Both the position numbers and the translations under genes were made by a program. Below, one piece after another: positions 1 to 8,166 of a stretch of DNA of 23,450 nucleotides. The notes beneath the pieces are model-generated. The model ran no database searches. It had not been told where the DNA came from and saw nothing but the letters and a program-made list of their open reading frames with translations. Position 1 is the first letter of the stretch, and each line of letters begins with the position of its first letter. This DNA comes from Christensenella sp. UBA4263. GTDB lineage: Bacteria > Bacillota > Clostridia > Christensenellales > Aristaeellaceae. The stretch spans positions 14,592 through 38,041 of the forward strand of contig DGWH01000107.1 in the NCBI GenBank assembly GCA_002395225.1, given 5' to 3'.

Positions 1-563
1 TCATCCTGACGGCCTACAACTGGGATTATATTGCTGAAGAAGCAAAACGTGTGGGAGTGGACAGCTTCCTGGTTAAACCTATTTTCCCCACCAATGTTGT
101 ACAGGAATTTGAACGGATAGCCCGCCGAAATCACATCACCAAAGCCAGAGAAAGAGGAAAGGCAGAGCTGGCAGGCAGACGGATCCTTCTGGCGGAGGAT
201 ATTGAACTCAACGCGGAGATTCTGATGGATATCCTCTCCATGGAGGAGATTCAGGCGGACCACGCCGAAAACGGCTCAGAAGCGGTGGAGATGTTCCAAA
301 AAAGCGCTCCCGGTTTCTACTCTGCTATTCTGATGGATGTTCGCATGCCGGTAATGGACGGTCTGGAAGCCACAAAGGCCATCCGTGCCCTGAATCGTGA
401 AGACGCAAAAACGATCCCCATCATAGCCCTGACAGCCAACGCGATTGATGAAGATGTAAAATATTCCCTGCAGGCCGGAATGAACGCGCATCTGACCAAA
501 CCTGTGGATTCAGATCACCTGTTTCAGCTTATGGGCGAGCTGATTATGGATGCAAATCCATAA
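1..563 (+). CDS. Hybrid histidine kinase, C-terminal part with two receiver domains (5' end outside window)
   Basis: The reading frame is open from the left edge (codons in phase with position 3) and ends at TAA 561-563, so the gene starts outside the window. The first visible residues are the end of a receiver domain: ILTAYNWD (beta-4 with the conserved Thr) and then FLVKPIF with the conserved Lys-Pro. After a linker of about 35 residues comes a complete second receiver: acidic pair in LLAEDIE, phosphoacceptor Asp in ILMDVRMP (codon 336-338), switch Thr in ALTAN and Lys in LTKP. Such tandem receivers normally sit behind HisKA and HATPase domains, which is also the arrangement of the gene at 14513-17863, whose last receiver is closely similar. 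By family knowledge the product would pass phosphate from a kinase His through a receiver Asp to a separate Hpt protein. The kinase part is not visible, so a multi-receiver response regulator remains possible. Confidence 0.88.
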   Translation, partial: ILTAYNWDYIAEEAKRVGVDSFLVKPIFPTNVVQEFERIARRNHITKARERGKAELAGRRILLAEDIELNAEILMDILSMEEIQADHAENGSEAVEMFQKSAPGFYSAILMDVRMPVMDGLEATKAIRALNREDAKTIPIIALTANAIDEDVKYSLQAGMNAHLTKPVDSDHLFQLMGELIMDANP

Positions 564-635
564 CGCGGGGAAGCTGGCAATCACATGTGCTGTTGAAACC
601 GCGAAGGACTGACAGAAATAACGCCTGAAGAGGCT

Positions 636-709
636 GGAAAAATCCTCTGATGGCACCAAGGCCCTGCCGGCAGCAGATTAACAGCGCTGAAGTGCCGGCG
701 GATTTTTCC
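636..709 (+). other. Long imperfect stem-loop, possible structured RNA or terminator
   Basis: GGAAAAATCC (636-645) is the exact reverse complement of GGATTTTTCC (700-709), and inside it GCCGGCA (666-672) pairs with TGCCGGC (693-699). The outer and inner stems are contiguous on the right arm and separated by a 20-nt bulge on the left. The T-run 703-707 directly follows the inner stem, so the inner stem alone would look like an intrinsic terminator for the upstream kinase gene, while the outer stem would sequester that T-run. I recognise no riboswitch family here. Confidence 0.5.
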
Positions 710-737
710 GCGAAACGGCAATAGGGGAGAAATACAG

Positions 738-778
738 AACCGCTTTGGGACGCAGGACCGTGCGTCCCAAGCGGTTTT
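738..778 (+). terminator. Rho-independent terminator
   Basis: The left arm 738-754 pairs with the right arm 761-776 over about 16 bp with one extra T in the left arm, around a loop at 755-760. The right arm runs into TTTT (775-778). It lies about 175 nt after the end of the partial kinase gene. Confidence 0.65.
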
Positions 779-812
779 GACGTCTGAAGTCTCTGAACAC
801 AGACGTCTTTTT
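779..812 (+). terminator. Rho-independent terminator, directly after the previous one
   Basis: GACGTCTG (779-786) pairs perfectly with CAGACGTC (800-807) around a 13-nt loop and is followed by TTTTT (808-812). It begins at the very base where the preceding stem-loop ends, so the two form a tandem terminator. Confidence 0.7.
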
Positions 813-1026
813 GATTTCATTCGATGTTTCCGGGTGCCGCTGATTTTTCATGGATGGCGAGTCTTTTGCTGCTGACAGATGACTCATTGAAAAGGGCATT
901 CCTTCAATGAGAACATGGGGCTTTTGGATGTGGAACGGGAGCAGAGAAAATCATGGTGCTGCCAAAACACAGGTAAAGCTGTCCGGTGTGGGAAATGATT
1001 AAAGAACGTTAAACAGAACTGAAAGC

Positions 1027-1047
1027 CTGCTGTACAGCAGACTTTTT
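1027..1047 (+). terminator. Short stem-loop with T-tract, weak terminator candidate
   Basis: CTGCTGTACAGCAG (1027-1040) is a perfect palindrome and is followed, after AC, by TTTTT (1043-1047). The stem is short (5 bp with a 4-nt loop), so it may be a weak terminator or chance. Confidence 0.35.
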
Positions 1048-1288
1048 ATCATATGAACGAACGCGGTGAAATTCCGGACACTGAAACAGAGCAGAGACGC
1101 CGGAGAAAAAGACGGAGGATAACGCAGATGAACATCGGTGGACAACGCAGGTCTGTCGATGTGCGGCAGAAAGAGAGCCGGAAAGACCGCATTTTGGTTT
1201 TTCTAAAAAAATGTCAATAATTGTTAAAAACTGTTTGACCGAAAACGAATTTGTAAACGCCATGAAACTATCATTAAAAATATAATAG

Positions 1289-1297
1289 TGATATAAT
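1289..1297 (+). promoter_or_regulatory. Extended -10 promoter element upstream of the adhesin gene
   Basis: TG-A-TATAAT at 1289-1297 is a perfect extended -10 element. A second TATAAT lies 11 nt upstream at 1281-1286 in a very AT-rich segment. No good -35 box is found 16-18 nt upstream, which extended -10 promoters tolerate. It would start transcription near 1304. Assignment to the adhesin gene is by orientation and distance only. Confidence 0.45.
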
Positions 1298-1987
1298 AAA
1301 CAGTGGGTTGATATGTAGAGCATGAGAAATTCAGCCGAATTTTGTGCGGGATAACAATCCGAAACGGGATCGCTTCGAATCTTAGTTGGGGAAAAATGAC
1401 AAGAGCAGGCAGCCCAATTAGGGAACAGGGGGATTTGCTTTTAAGCCGGTGAAACGCGGTTGACTTTCAACTGGATTGCTTTCCTCTCCGTTGGACGAGC
1501 TGTTATGAAGCATATGGTACGAAACTGCAGGACAGATTGATTCGAACCCTGTGACAAGAGAGCGGGTTGTTTTGGATTCAGTTAAACGATAATAGTGACA
1601 GGCCTTATCTTCAGAAAATCGTATACGGAGCTGAGACATTGGGGGAAATAACAGAAACGGTGAAGGGAAAGGAGCGGTCCTGTCGCGCAGCGACAGTTAA
1701 GTCAAATCCAGGCCTCATGCAATCCTGCTCCGGCAAATGATCAACAGTGAGACCTGCAAAGGAGGAAAGTAAGCAGCTGGTTACTGATAATACAGTTCAT
1801 TGGCCGGACAGGCAGGGTTTGTCCTGCTACTCAGCAACTGATTTTAAAAGTCGGTTTCGGGGAATCTGCGGTGCATCTGACAACGGAAAAGGCACGCAAA
1901 GAGTGCCAGAATGTGTCTTAGCGACAATAAATACAGAAAACAAGATCGATTGATCATGTGAATACAAGAGCAGGGGGAACTTTGAAG

Positions 1988-4900
1988 ATGAAGAAATCAT
2001 TTATTGCTATTCTGTGCTTGCTGTTATTCCTGTGTGTGGGAATGGCTCAGGCGGCGTTGGCAGATGACGCCGTCGTTAAAGTCGTTAAAGTATTAAAAAG
2101 TGATGGAACTGAATTGGATGAATATGGTGGATTACTGGACGCAACAAATGATGTATCAAAAAAAGGTCTGAAAGATACGACTTATGTTTTGCTGAAGTCA
2201 TTTTCGGTCGGAAAAGTAATCAATCTCAAAGATGCAACGCTTGATATGCGTGAGTTCAGCCTTAACATTGAGAATTCAATGACCTTTACGAATGTGAAGA
2301 TCGTTGGAAAAGAAACGAAGGAGCCTAAGAGCTCGCTGACAATTGTAAATGGGCAAGGAACAGTTGGCAGTCTGACATTTAATGGGAAAGTGTCTTTTGA
2401 AAATGTAAGAATAGAAGGATTGAAAGGGAAGCTCACTGTTGGCCAAAATGTTGAGGTTAAATTAATAAATAGCACAGTTGATCTGAATAAAAGATTTATT
2501 GAAGTTCTGAGTGGCGGAACGCTGATTGTTGATGGTTCTACAATAAAAAACGGAGAGAATCTCACTACTAACAAAGATGATTTACTGCCAAGAAATAACA
2601 ATAAATCAAATGGAAAAGGCGGCGCGATATACGCACAGGATGGAGCAAAAGTAACGATAAATGAGAGCACGTTTGAAAACAATGTGGCAAACTATGGGGG
2701 AGCCATATTCATTTATGGAAATGATGAGGGAAAAACACAAAATGCACTGGTGATTGAAAATAGTACTTTTACCAAAAACAGAGCCGAAGGGGAACTTCGT
2801 CGCGGAGGCGCAATCTATATTAGCAAAAATAAGGTAAGAATAGAAGGAACTGTTTTCGAGGAGAATACAGCATATCAAGGCGGAGGGGCCATCTTTTTAC
2901 TCGGAAAGAGTGAGGATAATGCTGAGAATAAAGCAGGTCAACTTGAAGTCTATGGAACCGACTTCATTAAAAATGTGTCGGGGCTGCGTGGCGGCGCAAT
3001 AACTGTATCGGAGTTTAGCAGCGCTATATTTCGTGATGGAAAAAAGAAGGATGGAACTATCGGCCCTACTGTATTTAAGGAGAATTCCCTCACGGATGCA
3101 AGGAATTTTGCGGGAGGGGCACTGTTTATAGACCGTTCCTATGTGTATATGACAGATGTACAGATCAAAGGAAATAAAGCGAGGGATGCAGGTGGCGGAA
3201 TAAGCACCTGCTCGACGGGATCAGCTGATATACGTCCTATACATGGAGCGATGATTCATGACAACACAGTTTCCAGCAAAAAGGTAGAAAATGCCCAGGA
3301 ACATCCTGATGTTTTTTTCCTTACCATAGATCATCTGGATTATACGAATGCTGACAACCCTGAGTACATAGATGGACGGGATGGATTTTCAACTGTTGGA
3401 TTAAAATATGAGCTGCATGAAGAGATGTTCAATGGATCTGTTCATAACTGGACAACCAAGGAATATAGTAGGATTCATGTAGAAGAGAGCACCAAAAAAA
3501 GACGATTGTTTCATGCTTTTGTTGCAGGATCATCTCCGGATAAAAGTGTTGAAACTGCTAAACCTCAGGTGATTTTTGAGGGAAATGAAGCTCTTAATGG
3601 GCCGGAGTCTGAAATAATCAGCGGTGGTGCAATAGCAGACAATGGACTGCTTGAGATTGGATCAAGGACGAAAATCAGAATTGTAAAAGTTTGGGAGGGG
3701 GATAATGCTTACGGGTATTTTCATTACCGTCCTTCGGTAGAGAGACTGCTGAGTGGAATGTTTCTGTTTAAAAATGACAGAAACGGCCCCCAGGAAAAAT
3801 CTATGGGTTCATTGAGTGAGATAATGAACCGACGTGATGAGATCGAAGTACATGTTCTGACGGACGAAGAGAAAGAGAAATGTTTGCCGTATTCCAGTGT
3901 CGTTTTTGGGAAGAAGAAGTCTGTTATCGATCACATATACAACATCGCTGAAAAAAGTTGGAAAGTGCCGCTCGAGAATGTATGGGTGATTGATATAGAT
4001 AATCTGCCGGGAAATCCATACGGATATACGGTAAAAGAAGTGGATATAGGAGGGTATAAACAGATCGAGGAATGGACCAGCGACCCGATATTTACAAATA
4101 AAATAAAGGAAACGACGCAGCTTTCAGTAATGAAGATATGGGACGATGAGGGACATTCGGCTGCACGCCCGGATTCGGTAACGGTCAATCTGCTTGCAGA
4201 TGGGAAAAAGGTCACCCAAAAGGTACTGAAAGGGACGGATCGGGCGGAGGTAGTATTTGAAAATCTTCCGGTTTATCGGAACGGACCAAATGACGTAAAA
4301 CCGGAGTATACGGTTGAGGAAGTCAGAGTAAAGGACTATACACCGACTTATACTGTGAATGATAATCAGATAATCATTACGAATACCTATACTCCGGGGA
4401 AAACCGAGGTTGCTGTATCTAAAGAATGGGTGGATGGAGACAATCAGGATGGAATACGTCCGGAATCGGTGACCGTGCATCTGTTAAAAGATGGAGCAGA
4501 TACAGGGAAAAAACTGGTGCTGTCTCATGCAAATTCCTGGGTCGGACAGTTTATTGATCTGGATGACAATGGAGAATATACCATTTGGGAAGAAAAGGTG
4601 GATGGTTATAAGACAGCCATCTCAGGCGATCAGCAAAATGGATTTGAGATCACAAACACTCATATACCGGAAATGACAGCGGTAACAGCGACAAAGAAAT
4701 GGGATCACCAAAATAACGATCGATCAGCATGGCCGACAGAGGTTATATTCCGGCTGCATGCGAATGGTGTTGAAAAAACTCACAAAGTGGTAACGGAAGC
4801 AGGTGACTGGGAAGTTACATTTGACAATCTTCCGAAATATGAAGGCGGAAAAAACATCACATATACGATTACGGAAGATCATGTGCCGAACTATACGCAT

Positions 4901-5644
4901 CGTGTAAATCGTGTAAATGAGAAAAAGCTGACCGTAACAAACACCTATAATCCGGGGAAAACGGTTGTGGAGGTGGAAAAGGTATGGTGGGATAACAATG
5001 ATCAGTATAAAATCCCTCCTGAACAGGTAACGGTTCATTTGTATGCAAATGGCGTAAAAACTGAAAAACAGCTGAACCTGAATGCCGCAACTGAATGGCA
5101 AGGTGTTTTTGAGGAGCTGGATGAGAAGGATGAAAATGGGAAGATAATAGACTATTTTGTTGTAGAGGATCCGGTGGAAGGCTATAGTTCCTTTGTTGAG
5201 GGAGATGCAGAAAAAGGCTTTACAATTTTTAATAAGTTTATACCGGAAGAAAATGAGCATTTCATGTTTACCAAGGTATGGATTGGCGGAAACGAAAATG
5301 AAATCAGCTGGAAGTTCTTCTCGCAGGAAGGAAAGCCGCTGAATCAGAAATTTAAAAAGAAAAAGTTAAGTGATTCGGAATGGCTGTATGAGTCTATGGA
5401 AAAAGTGGACAGGGACACCTACCTGATTGAAGAGCCAGTTCCGGGCTATGTCACCCAATATGAAAACGTGGGCGTACATGCAAAGGTTACGGACCGTCTT
5501 TACAGCGGCGGAAAGATTCTGAATGTGAAGATCCCTCAGACGGGGGATAAGGAGAACCTGTGGGTCGGGTTAGGTCTTGGCGCGCTTTCGCTCTTGGGAA
5601 TGATTGTTCTGCTGAGAAGATCCCGGAAACACAGAAGCGAATAA
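1988..5644 (+). CDS. Cell-wall-anchored adhesin with beta-helix head and Cna-B stalk
   Basis: The start at 1988 is chosen because AGGGGGA at 1972-1978 lies about 9 nt upstream and the protein then opens with a classical signal peptide (MKKS, hydrophobic core, cleavage near ALA-DD). An in-frame GTG at 1958 would add ten unhelpful residues. Residues about 60-500 contain repeated GGAIY, GGAIF and GGGI motifs with alternating hydrophobic and N/S/T residues, typical of a right-handed beta-helix of the pectin-lyase/Pmp type. From about 560 onward come Cna-B-like modules: a divergent first one, then modules starting near 708, 805, 896, 991 and 1088. These keep the Lys in K-x-W (KIW, KEW, KKW, KVW), a mid-domain Glu and, in most, the terminal TNTY/TNTH Asn expected for intramolecular isopeptide bonds. 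The end is IPQTG (1182-1186), a membrane segment and an RRSRKHR tail, a sortase signal. The likely role is surface adhesion; the ligand is unknown. The first half is visibly AT-rich compared with neighbouring genes. No sortase gene lies in the window. Confidence 0.92.
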   Translation: MKKSFIAILCLLLFLCVGMAQAALADDAVVKVVKVLKSDGTELDEYGGLLDATNDVSKKGLKDTTYVLLKSFSVGKVINLKDATLDMREFSLNIENSMTFTNVKIVGKETKEPKSSLTIVNGQGTVGSLTFNGKVSFENVRIEGLKGKLTVGQNVEVKLINSTVDLNKRFIEVLSGGTLIVDGSTIKNGENLTTNKDDLLPRNNNKSNGKGGAIYAQDGAKVTINESTFENNVANYGGAIFIYGNDEGKTQNALVIENSTFTKNRAEGELRRGGAIYISKNKVRIEGTVFEENTAYQGGGAIFLLGKSEDNAENKAGQLEVYGTDFIKNVSGLRGGAITVSEFSSAIFRDGKKKDGTIGPTVFKENSLTDARNFAGGALFIDRSYVYMTDVQIKGNKARDAGGGISTCSTGSADIRPIHGAMIHDNTVSSKKVENAQEHPDVFFLTIDHLDYTNADNPEYIDGRDGFSTVGLKYELHEEMFNGSVHNWTTKEYSRIHVEESTKKRRLFHAFVAGSSPDKSVETAKPQVIFEGNEALNGPESEIISGGAIADNGLLEIGSRTKIRIVKVWEGDNAYGYFHYRPSVERLLSGMFLFKNDRNGPQEKSMGSLSEIMNRRDEIEVHVLTDEEKEKCLPYSSVVFGKKKSVIDHIYNIAEKSWKVPLENVWVIDIDNLPGNPYGYTVKEVDIGGYKQIEEWTSDPIFTNKIKETTQLSVMKIWDDEGHSAARPDSVTVNLLADGKKVTQKVLKGTDRAEVVFENLPVYRNGPNDVKPEYTVEEVRVKDYTPTYTVNDNQIIITNTYTPGKTEVAVSKEWVDGDNQDGIRPESVTVHLLKDGADTGKKLVLSHANSWVGQFIDLDDNGEYTIWEEKVDGYKTAISGDQQNGFEITNTHIPEMTAVTATKKWDHQNNDRSAWPTEVIFRLHANGVEKTHKVVTEAGDWEVTFDNLPKYEGGKNITYTITEDHVPNYTHRVNRVNEKKLTVTNTYNPGKTVVEVEKVWWDNNDQYKIPPEQVTVHLYANGVKTEKQLNLNAATEWQGVFEELDEKDENGKIIDYFVVEDPVEGYSSFVEGDAEKGFTIFNKFIPEENEHFMFTKVWIGGNENEISWKFFSQEGKPLNQKFKKKKLSDSEWLYESMEKVDRDTYLIEEPVPGYVTQYENVGVHAKVTDRLYSGGKILNVKIPQTGDKENLWVGLGLGALSLLGMIVLLRRSRKHRSE

Positions 5645-5716
5645 TCAGCCGGATGCAGATCATTTTCCGCGTGAACGGATGAGCGGGCCGGCAGAATGCC
5701 GGATTTAAAGAAAAAA

Positions 5717-5755
5717 ATGCCGGGGCAGTGGTTTCAGCCATTGCTCCGGCATTTT
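5717..5755 (+). terminator. Strong rho-independent terminator after the adhesin gene
   Basis: ATGCCGGGGCAGTGG (5717-5731) pairs with CCATTGCTCCGGCAT (5738-5752) over 15 positions with two mismatched or wobble pairs, loop 5732-5737, followed by TTTT (5752-5755). An A-run precedes the left arm (5709-5717), so it could work in both directions. It lies 73 nt after the adhesin stop. Confidence 0.85.
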
Positions 5756-5841
5756 CGCATATCGTGTGCATCCCTCTGCCGCAGACAAAACTGGCGCCTG
5801 AGCCGGAATGGCTGCGGCTGGAAACCGACAGAGCTGAAAAG

Positions 5842-5871
5842 TTGCATAAACCGGTCCTGTTCAGGTATAAT
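5842..5871 (+). promoter_or_regulatory. Sigma-A-type promoter of recD2
   Basis: TTGCAT (5842-5847) and TATAAT (5866-5871) are separated by 18 nt. Transcription would begin near 5878, about 55 nt before the recD2 start and downstream of the adhesin terminator. A second TATAAT at 5899-5904 has no matching -35 box. Confidence 0.65.
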
Positions 5872-5932
5872 CAGGGTAAAATCGGTGAGTGAAATGAGTA
5901 TAATCTGTTTTCAGATGGGGTGAAATTGGCAT

Positions 5933-8155
5933 ATGGAGGGTCAGGGAAAGGCTGAAAGACTTCGCTGTCTGGTGGACCGGATTACGTATGAATCGGATAC
6001 ATTCAGCGTTCTGAGATGCCGGGTGAAAGGATATGCCGATACAGTAACGGTTGTGGGCAGTATGCCGGGGGTTCATGTGGGATCTGTTTTGGTGGTCACC
6101 GGAACGTTTAAAATGGACCGGACCTATGGAAAACAGTTCAGCGTCATTTCCTATGAGGAGGCGCTGCCGGCGACGGTCTACGGGATCCAGCGTTATCTGG
6201 GATCCGGACTGGTAAAAGGCATCGGAAAGGTGTACTCAAAGAAGATTGTGGACCGTTTCGGCGAGGACACGTTCAAAATTATCGAAGAGAGTCCGGAACG
6301 CCTGACAGAGATTCCCGGCATTGGCCGGGAGCGGGCAAAAAAAATCAGTGCCAGTTGGGTAGCGCAGCGCGAAGTGAAAAACATCATGGTCTTTCTGCAG
6401 GAACATGAGGTTTCGGTTTCACATGCCGCCAAAATCTACAAGACCTATGGGAATGACAGCATAAAGATTGTGACAGAGAATCCGTACCGGCTGGCGGATG
6501 ATATCTGGGGAATTGGGTTTAAGACAGCCGATCAGATTGCCGCCAAAATGGGTTTCGGGAAGGAACGGTATGAGCGTCTCAGAAGCGGGATGCTCTATAC
6601 GCTCAATAAGCTTTCTGAGGCGGGGCATTGCTATGCAACCAAAACCCAGATGCTGGATACCGGAGCCACGCTTCTGGATGTCGAGCGAAAAGTCCTGGAG
6701 GAAACACTGGTCAAAATGATGGAGGCGGAGGATGTGCGGACGCAGATCCTTGAACCGGATCATCCGCTGGAGCCGGATGAGGCGATGCCGCTGGCCATCT
6801 GTCTTCCGGCATTTTATTACGCCGAAATCGGAATCGCAGCCAGGCTCAGGCGCATTGCGGCGTGTCCGCCTTCAGTTCGCGTTTCTGCCGGGATCGAGGG
6901 GCTGACCGGCGGCGCGGATGGGATTCAGTATGACCAGATTCAGATGGATGCCATACGGACTGCGGTAAAAAGCAAGATCATGGTACTGACCGGCGGACCG
7001 GGCACCGGAAAGAGCACAACGACGATGGGCATTATCCGGGCGTTTCAGACATCCGGCGCCGAGATTCTCCTGGCGGCGCCTACCGGAAGGGCGGCAAAAC
7101 GGCTCAGTGAGGTAACAGGGCTGGAGGCAAAAACGATTCACCGTCTGCTGGAGTTTAAACCGCCGCAGGGCTATCAGCGCAATGAGGAGCATCCGCTTGA
7201 CGGGGATGTTCTGATCATCGACGAGTGTTCCATGGTGGATACGATTCTCATGAACAGCCTGCTGAAGGCGGTGCCGGATGGGATGCGGCTGATTCTGGTA
7301 GGGGATGTGGACCAGCTGCCGTCGGTGGGAGCGGGGAATGTCCTGAGGGATATTATTCTGTCCGGAATTGTTCCGGTTGTGCGCCTGACACGCATCTTCC
7401 GTCAGGCGGCCCAGAGCCGGATCATTACCAATGCGCACCGAATCAATCAGGGAGAATTCCCGGAACTGTCTAACGGGAAAGGGACGGATTTCTTTTTTAT
7501 CGAGGAGGAATTGCCCGAAAAGGCCGGAGGGTCCATCGTTTCACTGGTGAAAGACCGTCTCCCTGCTTTTTTTCATTTGAAACCCAGTGAAATCCAGGTG
7601 CTGACGCCCATGCAAAGAGGCCAGGTAGGCGCGGCGGCGCTGAATGAGCTTTTGCAGAAAGCACTGAATCCGCTCAGGGAAGGCGGGGAGGAAGTGCGGC
7701 GGGGCGGTGTCGCGTTCCGGCTGTATGACAAGGTCATGCAGATCCGAAACAATTATGATAAGGAAGTCTTTAACGGTGATATTGGCCGGATCGTGGGAAT
7801 GCACCCGGAGGAGGATTCGGTGGAAATCGCCTTTGATGGCCGTGCGGTGGTCTATGATGTTTCCGAACTGGATGAGGTCGTCCTGGCCTACGCGACGACC
7901 GTGCATAAGGCACAGGGGGCTGAGTATCCGGTGGTGGTGATGCCGGTGATGATGACCCATTACGTCATGCTGCAGCGAAATCTTCTCTATACGGGCGTGA
8001 CACGTGCAAAGCGCGGTCTGGTACTGGTGGGAACCAAGAAGGCAATCGCGTACTGTGTCGGACATGTGACGGTGGACAGCCGCAATACCCTGCTTATGCA
8101 GCGTCTGGCGGGGACGCTGCCAAAGACGCCTGAAAAGAAAGACGGGAAGGCATAG
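5933..8155 (+). CDS. recD2: RecD2-type ATP-dependent DNA helicase
   Basis: This 740-residue protein has the layout of RecD2 (YrrC), the superfamily 1B 5'-3' helicase of bacteria that lack RecBC. An OB-like N-terminal domain (about 4-90) is followed by helix-hairpin-helix motifs (IPGIGRERAKKI near 125, WGIGFKTADQIA near 192). The helicase core has Walker A GGPGTGKST (354-362), PTGRAAKRL soon after, Walker B IIDE with Asp430-Glu431, a RIFRQ motif near 486, VHKAQGAEYP near 656 and YTGVTRAKRGL near 686. The length fits the family (about 700-800 residues). GGGGTG at 5917-5922 lies 10 nt before the ATG. RecD2 acts in the cytoplasm in recombination, mismatch repair and replication-fork maintenance. 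It has its own promoter and converges on rarA, with 11 nt between the two stop codons and no clear terminator there. All core motifs look intact. Confidence 0.95.
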   Translation: MEGQGKAERLRCLVDRITYESDTFSVLRCRVKGYADTVTVVGSMPGVHVGSVLVVTGTFKMDRTYGKQFSVISYEEALPATVYGIQRYLGSGLVKGIGKVYSKKIVDRFGEDTFKIIEESPERLTEIPGIGRERAKKISASWVAQREVKNIMVFLQEHEVSVSHAAKIYKTYGNDSIKIVTENPYRLADDIWGIGFKTADQIAAKMGFGKERYERLRSGMLYTLNKLSEAGHCYATKTQMLDTGATLLDVERKVLEETLVKMMEAEDVRTQILEPDHPLEPDEAMPLAICLPAFYYAEIGIAARLRRIAACPPSVRVSAGIEGLTGGADGIQYDQIQMDAIRTAVKSKIMVLTGGPGTGKSTTTMGIIRAFQTSGAEILLAAPTGRAAKRLSEVTGLEAKTIHRLLEFKPPQGYQRNEEHPLDGDVLIIDECSMVDTILMNSLLKAVPDGMRLILVGDVDQLPSVGAGNVLRDIILSGIVPVVRLTRIFRQAAQSRIITNAHRINQGEFPELSNGKGTDFFFIEEELPEKAGGSIVSLVKDRLPAFFHLKPSEIQVLTPMQRGQVGAAALNELLQKALNPLREGGEEVRRGGVAFRLYDKVMQIRNNYDKEVFNGDIGRIVGMHPEEDSVEIAFDGRAVVYDVSELDEVVLAYATTVHKAQGAEYPVVVMPVMMTHYVMLQRNLLYTGVTRAKRGLVLVGTKKAIAYCVGHVTVDSRNTLLMQRLAGTLPKTPEKKDGKA

Positions 8156-8166
8156 CCTTACCCGTC

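Larger units (their letters stand above)
813..1987 (+). other. Gene-free region and long leader of the adhesin gene
   Basis: No convincing gene is visible in these roughly 1.17 kb on either strand: the open frames are short, lack good start sites and have no recognisable motifs. The left part holds the weak stem-loop at 1027-1047. From the promoter at 1289-1297 a transcript would carry a leader of about 680 nt before the adhesin start. That leader contains small hairpins: CTGTCGC-GCA-GCGACAG (1680-1696) and GGCAC-GCAAAGA-GTGCC near 1890-1910. A strong Shine-Dalgarno-like AAAGGAGG at 1758-1765 is followed by no ATG, GTG or TTG at a usable distance. I could not match the leader to a known riboswitch; I looked for c-di-GMP class I and II, TPP, SAM and cobalamin core motifs. 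Confidence 0.6.

Noticed and set aside
1009..1323. 104-codon open frame on the minus strand
   Set aside because: No ribosome binding site of note, no recognisable motif, and it spans the promoter and terminator candidates of the other strand.
1418..1640. Possible tRNA on the minus strand, suggested by GGTTCGAATC (complement near 1538-1547)
   Set aside because: The five bases on each side of the TTCGAAT loop do not pair into a T-stem, and no matching acceptor, D or anticodon arms were found.
1890..1910. GCAAAG-containing hairpin resembling part of a class I c-di-GMP riboswitch
   Set aside because: The second stem with its GAAA tetraloop and the rest of the conserved core are missing; only a short hairpin remains.
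1747..1953. 68-codon open frame starting with GTG before the adhesin gene
   Set aside because: The good ribosome-binding-like sequence lies downstream of its start, not upstream, and the translation shows no motif or domain.
1958..1987. GTG 1958 as start of the adhesin
   Set aside because: It would place ten polar residues before a clean signal peptide, and the ribosome binding site 1972-1978 is correctly spaced only for ATG 1988.
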